This document shows positions 26,398 to 34,990 of a DNA stretch of 64,000 nt, piece by piece. The notes beneath the pieces are model-generated. The model made no database searches and was not told the origin of the DNA. It was given only the letters and a program-made list of their open reading frames with translations. The stretch lies in NCBI GenBank assembly GCA_041277045.1, contig JBGFSY010000001.1:682001-746000 (forward strand), read 5' to 3'. Source of the DNA: Reddybacter sp041277045. Lineage in GTDB: Bacteria > Pseudomonadota > Gammaproteobacteria > Pseudomonadales > Porticoccaceae. A program made the position numbers and the translations under genes. The number at the start of each line of letters is the position of its first letter. Positions within the stretch are counted from its first letter, which is position 1.

Positions 26398-26805
26398 CTA
26401 AGCAGGAGCATCTTCTGTTGCTTGGGTTGCGACTATCCTTTCAAGCACTTCGAACAACTCATTCTTACTGAAAGGTTTTGTCAGGTATTCGTCAGCGCCA
26501 ACAATCCGGCCCTTGGCTTTATCAAATAATCCATCTTTGCTCGACAACATAATCACTGGCGTCTGCTTAAATTCATTGTTATTTTTTATCAGAGCACAGG
26601 TTTGGTAGCCATCCAGGCGCGGCATCATAATGTCGACAAAAATAACATCCGGAACCACATCGATAATTTTCGCGAGTGAATCAAAGCCATCAATAGCCGT
26701 AACAACATCACAGCCGGCCTTTGATAATATCATCTCTGCGGTGCGCCTTATCGTATTACTGTCATCCACAACCATCACTTTTAGCGCTTCAAAATTGACC
26801 GACAT
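26398..26805 (-). CDS. pilG: PilG, CheY-like response regulator
   Basis: The open frame runs to 26871, but the start at 26805 is preferred: it has a strong AGGGGGAG ribosome-binding site just upstream and gives 135 residues, the length of P. aeruginosa PilG. The receiver shows VMVVDDSNTIRRTAEM, the phospho-acceptor Asp in VIFVDIMMPRLDGYQ, Ser in VIMLSSKDGLFDKAKG and Lys in YLTKPFSKNELFEVL. PilG receives phosphate from ChpA and promotes pilus extension. It is the first gene of the operon and is divergently arranged with gshB, so the promoters of both lie in 26806-27009. Confidence 0.94.
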   Translation of the reverse strand: MSVNFEALKVMVVDDSNTIRRTAEMILSKAGCDVVTAIDGFDSLAKIIDVVPDVIFVDIMMPRLDGYQTCALIKNNNEFKQTPVIMLSSKDGLFDKAKGRIVGADEYLTKPFSKNELFEVLERIVATQATEDAPA

Positions 26806-27009
26806 AGCTCCCCCTGCTCCGTTGCATAACGCCATATTTACGCGTGTGACTTGAAGCCGAATTTTTAACACAATAAAACACTATTAGCCATCAACAGCCC
26901 AGCTCAAAATCGATTCGCTAGACGGGCTTCGCAAATAAAAGGGCTTGTCAGCACCACCGAGCATCATTTATAAGCTATGCCCCTACACAGTAAACCGGCA
27001 GTGAACCCT

Positions 27010-27960
27010 ATGCAGATCTCTCTTGGCGTGGTCATGGATCCTATTGACAGGATCAATGTAAAAAAAGATACAACCCTGACATTACTATTAGCCGCACAGG
27101 CACAGGGCTGGTCACTTTTTTATATGGAAATGGACGACCTTGCCATCGTGAACGGCAGCGCCACCGCCCGACAGCGCTCCCTCAAAGTATATGACAATGC
27201 CGAACACTGGTTCGCCCTCGGCGAGCCCGTCGACCGGCCAATGTCTGAACTCGACTGTATATTAATGCGCAAAGACCCGCCTTTCGATAGTGAGTTTATC
27301 TACGCCACGTATATTCTCGAGGCGGCGGAGAGAGAGGGGACGCTCGTGGTTAACAAGCCCCAGAGCCTGCGTGACTGCAACGAAAAAATATTCGCCACTC
27401 AGTTTCCCGAATGCACTCCACCCTTACTGGTGAGTCGCGATCCCATTCGGCTACGCGCTTTTCATCAGGAGCATGGCGATGTGATCTACAAACCCCTCGA
27501 CGGCATGGGCGGCACCGGTATTTTTCGCGCGCGCAAAGACGATCCCAATGTCAGCGTCATTATCGAAACACTCACCGAGCTGGGTACTCAAACGATTATG
27601 GTGCAGCGCTATATCCCACAAATCACCGAGGGCGATAAGCGTATTTTAGTGATCGATGGTGAACCCGTACCCTTTTGCCTCGCCCGGGTACCCGCAAAGG
27701 GTGAAACACGTGGCAATCTTGCAGCCGGTGGTCGTGGTATTGTTCAACCCTTAAATGAACGCGATCTGGAGATCGTTGCCCAGGTCGCCCCCATCTTGCG
27801 TGAAAAGGGCTTTTTGTTCGCCGGCCTTGACGTGATCGGCAATTATTTGACCGAAATAAATGTCACCAGCCCTACGTGCGCGCGAGAAATAGACCGCGAA
27901 CAAAACACACAAATTGGCGCTCGACTCATGGCCGCTATTAGCCAGCGGATTAACAAATAG
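27010..27960 (+). CDS. gshB: Glutathione synthetase
   Basis: ATP-grasp enzyme that joins gamma-glutamylcysteine and glycine. The open frame starts at 26977, but the Met at 27010 (MQISLGVVMDPIDRINVKKDTT) matches the usual N-terminus, so a 316-residue protein is annotated. Visible family features are MRKDPPFDSEFIYATYILE, VVNKPQSLRDCNEKIFATQF, VIYKPLDGMGGTGIFR and GDKRILVIDGEPVPFCLARVP. The end, AGLDVIGNYLTEINVTSPTC, is the metal-binding segment. Placement next to pilG and upstream of a tonB gene and yqgE is the standard pseudomonad arrangement. The companion gshA is far downstream at 47089. Confidence 0.95.
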   Translation: MQISLGVVMDPIDRINVKKDTTLTLLLAAQAQGWSLFYMEMDDLAIVNGSATARQRSLKVYDNAEHWFALGEPVDRPMSELDCILMRKDPPFDSEFIYATYILEAAEREGTLVVNKPQSLRDCNEKIFATQFPECTPPLLVSRDPIRLRAFHQEHGDVIYKPLDGMGGTGIFRARKDDPNVSVIIETLTELGTQTIMVQRYIPQITEGDKRILVIDGEPVPFCLARVPAKGETRGNLAAGGRGIVQPLNERDLEIVAQVAPILREKGFLFAGLDVIGNYLTEINVTSPTCAREIDREQNTQIGARLMAAISQRINK

Positions 27961-27982
27961 GAAGCGATACGTTTCGTTATTA

Positions 27983-28867
27983 ATGGATACGCATTTTGAA
28001 CTGACTGACCCCAACGATGGTAATGATCGCCTGGGGTTTGCCCTCTTTCTCGCCATCGCCATTCACGCCATTGTGATTTTTGGTATCGGCTTCGCTTTCA
28101 TGCAGCACTCAGCGGCCCCACCCAGCCTTGAGGTCACACTCGCGCAACGGCCAAGCGATCAGAAAAATGATGCTGCCGAAATGCTGGCCCAAGCCAATCA
28201 GCTCGGCAGCGGCGAATTGCTCGAACGCAGAGACGTCACCACCGACAAACAATCGCCCTATGACGATAGTGTGCTGCGCGATATCCAGCCAGCCCCCCAG
28301 CCCGAACCTCAGCAGCAACAGGGTGAACATAGTCAGCAAAACCTTATCACCACACGCAGCGAAAGCCAGGCCATTGACGACAAGGTTTCTGAACTAGGGC
28401 AAGAACAAAACAAGCGACGTGACGCACCGCAAATTACGCCACTGGACGCGATCAGCAGCTTACATGCTCGACTCGACCAGCAAAAACAGGCTTACAACAA
28501 AATCCCCAAAACCCTTAGACTCACCTCTGCCAATACCAAGGCTGCAGATCACGCCGCTTACTTAAATTACTGGATAGAAAAAGTCGAAAAAACCGGCAAC
28601 CTCTACTATCCAGAGCGAGCACGCACGAGCAAAATTTATGGCGAAATACTCATGGTTGTCACGCTATTACCCGATGGCTCTGTGGAAAATGTCGAAATTG
28701 TCTCAAGCTCCGGTCACCCCACTCTCGATCAGGCAGCCATTACCACCGTAAGGTTAGCCGCTCCCTTTGCACCCTTCCCTCAGCAAATGTCTGAGTGGAA
28801 TAAAATGGAAATTACCCGAACCTGGCGCTACATGCCCGGCAATCGCGTCGTCACCTCGGCAAACTAA
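27983..28867 (+). CDS. TonB family protein, TonB3-like
   Basis: The frame is open from 27914, overlapping gshB, but the ATG at 27983 gives a sensible 294-residue protein. It has a cytoplasmic N-terminus, one transmembrane helix (GFALFLAIAIHAIVIFGIGFAFM), a long periplasmic Gln/Asp/Glu-rich region and a C-terminal TonB domain (YPERARTSKIYGEILMVVTLLPDGSVENVEIVSSSGHPTLDQAA, read in pieces). The Pro-Glu/Pro-Lys repeats of classical TonB are absent. In P. aeruginosa the tonB gene at the same position (tonB3, between gshB and algH/yqgE) is linked to twitching motility, so a role in pilus function is more likely than iron uptake. Confidence 0.85.
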   Translation: MDTHFELTDPNDGNDRLGFALFLAIAIHAIVIFGIGFAFMQHSAAPPSLEVTLAQRPSDQKNDAAEMLAQANQLGSGELLERRDVTTDKQSPYDDSVLRDIQPAPQPEPQQQQGEHSQQNLITTRSESQAIDDKVSELGQEQNKRRDAPQITPLDAISSLHARLDQQKQAYNKIPKTLRLTSANTKAADHAAYLNYWIEKVEKTGNLYYPERARTSKIYGEILMVVTLLPDGSVENVEIVSSSGHPTLDQAAITTVRLAAPFAPFPQQMSEWNKMEITRTWRYMPGNRVVTSAN

Positions 28868-28931
28868 ACCTTCAGAGCCAGATCTCGGGCTCAACTTGAA
28901 ATTTCACATGTTTCGCCCAATACTGAGACCT

Positions 28932-29549
28932 ATGGAAACCCTTACGCCCGAAAATTCTCCGCCGTCATCGAATGAAAATGAAGCAGGCAGCTTGCGCGGA
29001 CAGCTGTTAATTGCGATGCCCGGCTTGCTCGACCCGAACTTTGTACATTCCGTCATTTATATTTGCCAACACTCGGCAGAGGGCGCGATGGGAATCACCA
29101 TTAACCGCCCCCTGGGGCTACCGTTAAGCCAGGTCTTCGAGCAACTCGACCTCGACTACACGCCACCAAACGGCGCTCAAACCCTGGTTTGTGGTGGCCC
29201 CGTTGAGGAGCAACAGGGCTTTGTACTGCATCGGCCTGCAAAGAAGCGGTGGCAGGCAACGGCTGCCATTAGTGACGGCATTTTCCTCACCACCTCGAGA
29301 GACATTATTGATGACATGGCCAGTGACCAGGGCCCTGACGCGGCTTTAGTCGCCCTTGGATACGCGGGCTGGACTAGCGGCCAACTGGAACAGGAGCTGC
29401 TCGAAAATGCCTGGTTGACCGTGCCACCCGACACAAAGCTATTGTCAGAACTCTTGTTCGACACCCCGCTGGAAGAGCGCGCTGATCTTGCCGCCACGAG
29501 TCTCGGTATTAATCTCAGCCAGCTCAGCAATAGTGCGGGGCACGATTAA
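28932..29549 (+). CDS. yqgE: YqgE/AlgH family protein
   Basis: The frame is open from 28767, inside the tonB-like gene, but the family start is METLTPEN at 28932, giving 205 residues. The conserved YqgE core is clear: LRGQLLIAMPGLLDPNFVHSVIYICQHSAEGAMGITINRP (read in pieces), VCGGPVEEQQGFVLH and ALGYAGWTSGQLEQELLENAWL. The biochemical role is not known; in pseudomonads the gene (algH) influences alginate and other phenotypes. It is followed directly by ruvX, as in most gammaproteobacteria. Confidence 0.93.
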   Translation: METLTPENSPPSSNENEAGSLRGQLLIAMPGLLDPNFVHSVIYICQHSAEGAMGITINRPLGLPLSQVFEQLDLDYTPPNGAQTLVCGGPVEEQQGFVLHRPAKKRWQATAAISDGIFLTTSRDIIDDMASDQGPDAALVALGYAGWTSGQLEQELLENAWLTVPPDTKLLSELLFDTPLEERADLAATSLGINLSQLSNSAGHD

Positions 29550-29985
29550 GCTGAACACCACCAAACCAATCTGCGTGATGGCCTTTGATTTTGGCACCCG
29601 CCAAATCGGCCTCGCCGTAGGCCAAACTCTCACCGCATCAGGCCAACCGCTGGCCGTACTCAAAGCCAGAGATGGGCAGCCAAACTGGCAACAAATCGCT
29701 GACCATATTAAACAATGGCAGCCCGGCGCACTGATCGTTGGCCTGCCCTTGAATATGGATGGTAGTGAAAGCCCCTTTTGCCAAAGGGCGAGGAAGTTTG
29801 CACGTCGCCTGCAGGGCCGCATGGTGCTTCCCGTTAAGATGGTTGATGAGCGGCTATCGACAGCAGAGGCAAAATCGAGAAGTGAGCGCCCCAATAGCTA
29901 CCGAGATAACCCGGTAGACAGCGAGGCGGCCTGTTTGATTTTAGAAACCTGGCTGCAAAACCCTGCTATTGGTCTCTTGCCTTAA
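29533..29985 (+). CDS. ruvX: RuvX/YqgF, putative Holliday junction resolvase / pre-16S rRNA nuclease
   Basis: An RNase H-fold nuclease involved in pre-16S rRNA 5' end maturation and possibly in Holliday junction resolution. Signatures are AFDFGTRQIGLAVGQ (first catalytic Asp), ALIVGLPLNMDGSES, MVDERLSTAEA (catalytic Glu) and NPVDSEAACLILETWL (last Asp). The start is uncertain. The open frame begins at 29488; the GTG at 29533 gives 150 residues and overlaps yqgE by 17 bases, while the ATG at 29578 would leave only two residues before the FDFGT motif. No good ribosome-binding site distinguishes them. Confidence 0.9.
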   Translation: MRGTIKLNTTKPICVMAFDFGTRQIGLAVGQTLTASGQPLAVLKARDGQPNWQQIADHIKQWQPGALIVGLPLNMDGSESPFCQRARKFARRLQGRMVLPVKMVDERLSTAEAKSRSERPNSYRDNPVDSEAACLILETWLQNPAIGLLP

Positions 29986-30043
29986 AGAACTTTGAGCCAA
30001 GTCCTCGCAACTAACAAAACACCATCAACGCTGGGTGCGCTGC

Positions 30044-31201
30044 TTATTTAAAGACCTGATAAGAATCCATCTCGTCGTCGCCCTCCTCAACCATTAACCC
30101 ATCGGCTACACTTTCAAGCTGCTCAACATCAGTCTCTGTCTGCAATTTAATCATCAAACGCAGATCATTTTTCGAATCGGCAGAAGCAATAGCATCCTCA
30201 TAAGTAATCACGCCCTGTTCGTATAGCTCATACAAAGCTTGATCAAAGGTGCACATGCCCAACTCTTTCGAGCGTGACATCAGCTCTTTGATCTGGTGCA
30301 CTTCACCTTTGCGAATAAGGTCGGAAACAAGGGGCGTATTAATCAGAATTTCAACCACCGCTCTGCGGCCCGAGCCATCGGCCGTGGGTAATAATTGCTG
30401 GGCGAGCAAGGCGCGAAGATTCAATGACAAATCCATCCACAATTGATCGTGACGATCAGCCGGGAAGAAGTGCTGGATGCGGTCCAGCGCCTGGTTGGCG
30501 TTATTGGCGTGGAGGGTCGCTAGGACCAGGTGGCCGGTTTCGGCAAAACTGATGGCGTGCTCCATGGTTTCACGGGTGCGAATCTCTCCGATTAAGATCA
30601 CATCGGGAGCCTGGCGCAGAGTGTTTTTCAAGGCCACATCAAAGGATGTGGTATCAATGCCCACTTCGCGCTGGGTAATGATGCAACCAGCATGCTGATG
30701 GACAAATTCAATGGGGTCTTCAATGGAAATAATATGGCCCTTGGTGTTGCGATTGCGATAGCCAATCATCGCCGCCAGTGAGGTCGATTTACCGGTACCG
30801 GTGGCGCCAACAAAAATAATGATGCCACGCTTGGTCAACACCAGTTCATTCAAAATTGGCGGCAGTAACAGCTCTTCCGTAGTCGGTATCACCGTTTCTA
30901 TGCGGCGCAGAACCATGCCAGCATGATTTCGTTGAAAGAAAGCACTAACTCGAAAACGCGCGCCTTTCACTGCATCTGACTCGATCGCAAAGTTGAGCTC
31001 TTTCTCGGCCCCAAACTCCACTCGCTGCTTGTCATTCATGATGCTTTCAACCAGCTCAAGCGATGCTTCCGCACTAAGACTGGTTTTACCAACGGGAATA
31101 ACCTTGCCGTTAACTTTAATCGAAGGCGGCACTCCTTCAGTGATGAATAAATCAGAAGCCTTCTTATCCACCATCAATTTTAGCAATGCATAGAAATCCA
31201 T
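30044..31201 (-). CDS. pilU: PilU, accessory pilus retraction ATPase
   Basis: A 385-residue PilT-like hexameric ATPase. The Walker A motif is GATGTGKST, followed by the Asp box (ISIEDPIEFVHQH), Walker B (DVILIGEIRTRETM) and the His box (GHLVLATLHANNA). It is longer than PilT and ends in an acidic tail (QLESVADGLMVEEGDDEMDSYQVFK region), which is characteristic of PilU. PilU works together with PilT in depolymerising type IV pili. It lies 93 bases downstream of pilT on the same strand, so the two are probably co-transcribed. Confidence 0.95.
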   Translation of the reverse strand: MDFYALLKLMVDKKASDLFITEGVPPSIKVNGKVIPVGKTSLSAEASLELVESIMNDKQRVEFGAEKELNFAIESDAVKGARFRVSAFFQRNHAGMVLRRIETVIPTTEELLLPPILNELVLTKRGIIIFVGATGTGKSTSLAAMIGYRNRNTKGHIISIEDPIEFVHQHAGCIITQREVGIDTTSFDVALKNTLRQAPDVILIGEIRTRETMEHAISFAETGHLVLATLHANNANQALDRIQHFFPADRHDQLWMDLSLNLRALLAQQLLPTADGSGRRAVVEILINTPLVSDLIRKGEVHQIKELMSRSKELGMCTFDQALYELYEQGVITYEDAIASADSKNDLRLMIKLQTETDVEQLESVADGLMVEEGDDEMDSYQVFK

Positions 31202-31294
31202 TACTTTGTCCTCACTCTATCAATCAATACGAAACAAAAAATAAATCCAATAAAAACCACCTATCAAATGCGGGGTAGGCCTTTGCCCGCCAGC

Positions 31295-32329
31295 TTAAAA
31301 GTCTTCAGGCACCTTGGCTTTTTCACGCGCTGCTTCAACCGTAATCACGCGCTGCTGAACCATCGTTTTCAAACACTGGTCCATGGTGACCATGCCGTGT
31401 GCAGCTCCGGTTTGAATGGCCGAATACATTTGCGCCACTTTATCTTCACGAATCAAATTTCGAATGGCAGGGGTACCAATCATAATTTCATTAGCCGCTA
31501 CTCGACCACCGCCCACCTTTTTCAGCAGTGACTGGGATATCACCGCGCGCAAGGATTCCGATAACATCGAGCGAACCATGGCTTTTTCAGCAGCCGGAAA
31601 GACATCCACAACCCGATCAATAGTTTTCGCCGCCGAGGTGGTGTGCAACGTACCAAACACCAAATGGCCGGTCTCAGCCGCTGTCAGTGCTAAACGAATC
31701 GTTTCTAGATCTCGCATCTCACCCACCAGAATAATATCGGGATCTTCTCGCAGGGCAGATCGCAGGGCTTCACTAAAACCGTGGGTATCTTTGTGTACTT
31801 CCCGCTGATTAACGAGGCACTTTTTGCTCTGGTGAACAAATTCAATCGGATCTTCAATAGTGAGGATATGGTCGTAGCGGTGATCATTAACGTAATCAAC
31901 CATCGCTGCCAGCGTGGTACTTTTACCAGAGCCTGTAGGTCCGGTGACCAATACTAGGCCGCGGGGTAACAATGAAATATCTCGAAAGATCTGGCCAAAG
32001 CCCAGGTCTTCAAGGGTCAACACGGTTGAGGGAATGGTTCTGAACACCCCCGCCGCACCACGGTTCTGATTGAAGGCATTGACCCGGAAACGCGCAACCC
32101 CCGGTACCTCGAAGGAGAAATCTGTCTCCAGGAATTCTTCATAGTCCCGACGTTGCTTATCGTTCATAATCTCGTAGATGAGACTATGTACATCTTTATG
32201 CTCCATCGCTGGCAGGTTGATCCGACGCATGTCCCCATCCACCCTAATCATCGGTGGCAAACCCGCCGACAAGTGTAAATCCGATGCGCCTTGCTTGGCA
32301 CTAAATGCCAATAGTTCGGTAATATCCAT
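31295..32329 (-). CDS. pilT: PilT, pilus retraction ATPase
   Basis: A 344-residue hexameric ATPase that powers pilus retraction and twitching. It shows the N-terminal PAS-like part (SDLHLSAGLPPMIRVDGDM), Walker A GPTGSGKST, LTIEDPIEFVHQS (Asp box), DIILVGEMRDLETI (Walker B), GHLVFGTLHTTSAAKTIDR (His box) and AIRNLIREDKVAQMYS, the AIRNLIRE motif required for retraction. It is divergent from yggS with only about 60 bases between them, the usual arrangement. Confidence 0.97.
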   Translation of the reverse strand: MDITELLAFSAKQGASDLHLSAGLPPMIRVDGDMRRINLPAMEHKDVHSLIYEIMNDKQRRDYEEFLETDFSFEVPGVARFRVNAFNQNRGAAGVFRTIPSTVLTLEDLGFGQIFRDISLLPRGLVLVTGPTGSGKSTTLAAMVDYVNDHRYDHILTIEDPIEFVHQSKKCLVNQREVHKDTHGFSEALRSALREDPDIILVGEMRDLETIRLALTAAETGHLVFGTLHTTSAAKTIDRVVDVFPAAEKAMVRSMLSESLRAVISQSLLKKVGGGRVAANEIMIGTPAIRNLIREDKVAQMYSAIQTGAAHGMVTMDQCLKTMVQQRVITVEAAREKAKVPEDF

Positions 32330-32391
32330 TACTCAGTTCCACTGATTTCGATAACTTGACTGACCGCGATGCAATAACCAACTGCCAACCT

Positions 32392-33105
32392 ATGCACAAT
32401 ATTACCGACAACATAAATCAGGTCTCGGCCTCTCTGCAACAAAGCGCGCAGCAATTCAACAGAAGTGTCGACGAGATCATGCTTTTAGCCGTCAGCAAAG
32501 GGCAAAACAGCCAGGCCCTGCGCCTTGCATGGCAAGCAGGCCTGAAAAACTTTGGCGAAAATTATTTACAGGAGGCACTCGAGAAAATTGCCGCACTGGC
32601 CGCACTGGATGACATCGATCCCTACTGGCATTTTATTGGGCCCATACAATCCAACAAAACACAGGACATCGCCCAACATTTCAGCTGGGTACATTCCATC
32701 GAGCGAATTAAAATCGCCCACCGGCTGAACCAACAACGACCCGAGCATTTGCCCCCTCTCAATGTCTGCATACAGGTCAATATTGACAGGGAAGCCAGCA
32801 AATCGGGTGTCGATCCCGAGCACTGCCTCGAGCTGGCTCTGGCCATTAATGAATTACCCCACCTGAAATTGCGCGGCCTGATGCTCATACCCCAACAACG
32901 CGATCAGCTAGAAGAGCAACACAAGCCCTATCGTCGAGCAGCCGAATTGCTCAATAGTTTGAAAAAGAGTTCCGCCGCCCTCACTAGTTTAGATACACTT
33001 TCAATGGGCATGTCTGGGGACATGCCCGCAGCCATTGCTGAAGGCGCGACCATTGTCCGCGTGGGCACCGCCATTTTTGGCCCGAGAACACCAACCAAAC
33101 CCTAA
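32392..33105 (+). CDS. yggS: YggS, pyridoxal phosphate homeostasis protein
   Basis: The frame is open from 32356, but MHNITDNINQVSASL at 32392 fits the family start, giving 237 residues. It is a single-domain PLP-binding TIM barrel resembling the N-terminal domain of alanine racemase. The PLP lysine lies in LLAVSKGQ; other motifs are FGENYLQEALEKI, WHFIGPIQSNKTQDIAQHFSWVHSIER (read in pieces), LRGLMLIP and LSMGMSGDMPAAIAEGATIVRVGTAIFGPR. It controls the PLP pool and so affects amino acid metabolism. It precedes proC by 20 bases, the standard association. Confidence 0.95.
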   Translation: MHNITDNINQVSASLQQSAQQFNRSVDEIMLLAVSKGQNSQALRLAWQAGLKNFGENYLQEALEKIAALAALDDIDPYWHFIGPIQSNKTQDIAQHFSWVHSIERIKIAHRLNQQRPEHLPPLNVCIQVNIDREASKSGVDPEHCLELALAINELPHLKLRGLMLIPQQRDQLEEQHKPYRRAAELLNSLKKSSAALTSLDTLSMGMSGDMPAAIAEGATIVRVGTAIFGPRTPTKP

Positions 33106-33125
33106 CCACAACACAGGAAATATTC

Positions 33126-33947
33126 GTGAGCGAAGCCAAACTGGTATTTATTGGCGGTGGCAACATGGCCACCAGCTTGATCGGCGGCCTGATCGAAAAA
33201 GGCTATCCCGCCAGCCATATTGTCGCCTGTGACCCGGTCGTCGATAGTGGCAAGCGACTTGAGGCCGCCTTCGGCATCACCACTCACACCGAGAATGCCA
33301 CTGCCGCCGCCGAGGCAGACATCATCATTCTCGCCGTCAAACCTCAGGTGATGAAAGCTGTTGCCAGCAATTTGGCACCCGCTCTTGCCCACAAGCCACT
33401 GTTTATTTCCATCGCCGCCGGCATTACCGCTACCGCCCTGCAGGGTTGGCTGGGTGGCGGAGTGCCGATTATTCGCTGCATGCCCAACACCCCCGCACTG
33501 CTACAAAGTGGTGCCAGTGGGCTCTTTGCCACTACGCTTGTTAGCTCGGAACAACGCCAGCAGGCCGGTAATATTCTCGCCGCGGTGGGTACGGTTAGCT
33601 GGCTCGATAGCGAAGACGATATCGACAAAGTCACCGCTTTATCGGGCAGCGGCCCGGCCTACTTCTTTCTGGTAATAGAGGCCATGACCGAGGCCGGCAT
33701 CAAGTTGGGGCTCGACGCAGAAACCGCTCGCCAGTTAACCCTGCAAACGGCCCTCGGCGCCGCACGCATGGCTGGAGCTAGCGATGTGGATGCCGGTGAG
33801 TTACGCAAGCGTGTCACATCACCCGCAGGCACCACCGAAAGGGCCATCAACAGTCTGCTCGCTAACAAGCTGCCCGAACACTTTGAACAAGCCATTGCAG
33901 CGGCCTACGAACGCGCTAAAGAAATGGCCGCAGAGCTGGCTGATTAG
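33126..33947 (+). CDS. proC: Pyrroline-5-carboxylate reductase
   Basis: A 273-residue NAD(P)H-dependent enzyme for the last step of proline synthesis. It starts with GTG at 33126, preceded by AGGAAA. It has the nucleotide-binding start VFIGGGNMATSLIGGLI, ILAVKPQVM, IRCMPNTPALLQSGASGL, and the C-terminal signature VTALSGSGPAYFFLVIEAMTEAGIKLGL followed by RVTSPAGTTERAI. It lies between yggS and yggT in a run conserved across gammaproteobacteria. Confidence 0.96.
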   Translation: MSEAKLVFIGGGNMATSLIGGLIEKGYPASHIVACDPVVDSGKRLEAAFGITTHTENATAAAEADIIILAVKPQVMKAVASNLAPALAHKPLFISIAAGITATALQGWLGGGVPIIRCMPNTPALLQSGASGLFATTLVSSEQRQQAGNILAAVGTVSWLDSEDDIDKVTALSGSGPAYFFLVIEAMTEAGIKLGLDAETARQLTLQTALGAARMAGASDVDAGELRKRVTSPAGTTERAINSLLANKLPEHFEQAIAAAYERAKEMAAELAD

Positions 33948-33998
33948 ACAACGAAGCTACCCACTAAATTAACGCAAAGAACATTTAACGGAACACCC

Positions 33999-34586
33999 AT
34001 GAATTCAATGACGGAAATTGGTATTTACTTAATTCAGGCTCTCTCCAGCCTTTATCTATTAATCATATTACTGCGCTTTTTACTGCAGCTCTGTAAAGCC
34101 AATTTTTACAACCCGGTCTCCCAGTTTATTGTCAAAGCCACCCAACTACCCCTCGGGCCCATCCGCAAAATCATCCCCCCGGTCAACAATATTGATTTTG
34201 CCAGCCTGCTCGTCGCTCTTGCCATACAACTAGCAGCCATGGAATTAACCCTGCTGGTTGCTGGCGGCGGCCTTATTCCCCTGCCGACAGCTCTGGTGTG
34301 GGCCTTAATCGGCATTGCCTCAATGTTGCTGAATATCTTTTTTTACGGGCTCTTTGCCGCCATCATTGTTAGTTGGGTATTGCCCCAAAGCCACCATCCG
34401 GCTATCGCTCTAATCTGGCAACTGATGGAACCGGTAATGGCGCCCTTCCGTAAAATCCTACCCAACATGGGCGGCATCGACCTCTCGCCCATCCTGATGT
34501 TTTTACTGATTAATGTTCTGCGCATTGTCGTCGGCAATTTCGCCACCGCTACCCAGCTTCCCCCGGGGCTGGTGCCCGGCATCTAA
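33999..34586 (+). CDS. yggT: YggT family integral membrane protein
   Basis: A 195-residue inner-membrane protein made of two YggT repeats, each with a pair of hydrophobic helices (SSLYLLIILLRFLLQL and SLLVALAIQLAAMELTLLVAGGGLIP; then LIGIASMLLNIFFYGLFAAIIVSWVLPQ and ILMFLLINVLRIVVGNF). Each repeat contains the family sequence P-x-G-P-I-R-K-I-P or a variant (PLGPIRKIIPPVNNIDFASL, APFRKILPNMGGIDLSPI). The function is not firmly known; relatives have been linked to osmotic tolerance and, in plastids, to cytochrome assembly. Confidence 0.93.
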   Translation: MNSMTEIGIYLIQALSSLYLLIILLRFLLQLCKANFYNPVSQFIVKATQLPLGPIRKIIPPVNNIDFASLLVALAIQLAAMELTLLVAGGGLIPLPTALVWALIGIASMLLNIFFYGLFAAIIVSWVLPQSHHPAIALIWQLMEPVMAPFRKILPNMGGIDLSPILMFLLINVLRIVVGNFATATQLPPGLVPGI

Positions 34587-34605
34587 ACTTTTCGCAACGT
34601 AAAGC

Positions 34606-34899
34606 TTGCCCCACTTCCAGTGGAAAGATAGCCAAACCCTGTTGCTGCACTGCTACGTACAGCCAAAAGCCAGCCGTGATGCACTCGCCGGCCTCTATGG
34701 CGAGCGGCTAAAAGTGCAAATTAGCGCACCGCCCGTCGATGGTAAAGCGAACAAACATCTACTCAAATATATCGCCAAGGAGTTCGGTGTTGCCAAAACC
34801 CGAGTATCACTTATCCGGGGTGAATCGAGCCGGCAGAAAACGCTGGAAATTGTCGATCCGCAAAAATTGCCTGCAGCGACACAAATCACACCCCCCTGA
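34606..34899 (+). CDS. yggU: YggU family protein (DUF167)
   Basis: A 97-residue protein of the UPF0235/DUF167 family: LHCYVQPKASRDALAGLYGERLKVQISAPPVDGKANKHLLKYIAKEFGV (read in pieces), followed by RVSLIRGESSRQKTLEIVDP. It begins with TTG at 34606, 20 bases after the end of yggT, with no clear ribosome-binding site, so translation may depend on the upstream gene. The function is unknown. The yggT-yggU order is widespread. Confidence 0.92.
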   Translation: MPHFQWKDSQTLLLHCYVQPKASRDALAGLYGERLKVQISAPPVDGKANKHLLKYIAKEFGVAKTRVSLIRGESSRQKTLEIVDPQKLPAATQITPP

Positions 34900-34990
34900 A
34901 AGACGATAAATACCCGCCTGGCAGCCGCCATGCCTTGCAGTGCCCCGCCAGCCTCTTTAGACTCCCGCTTTTATCGCTGAAATTTAATCC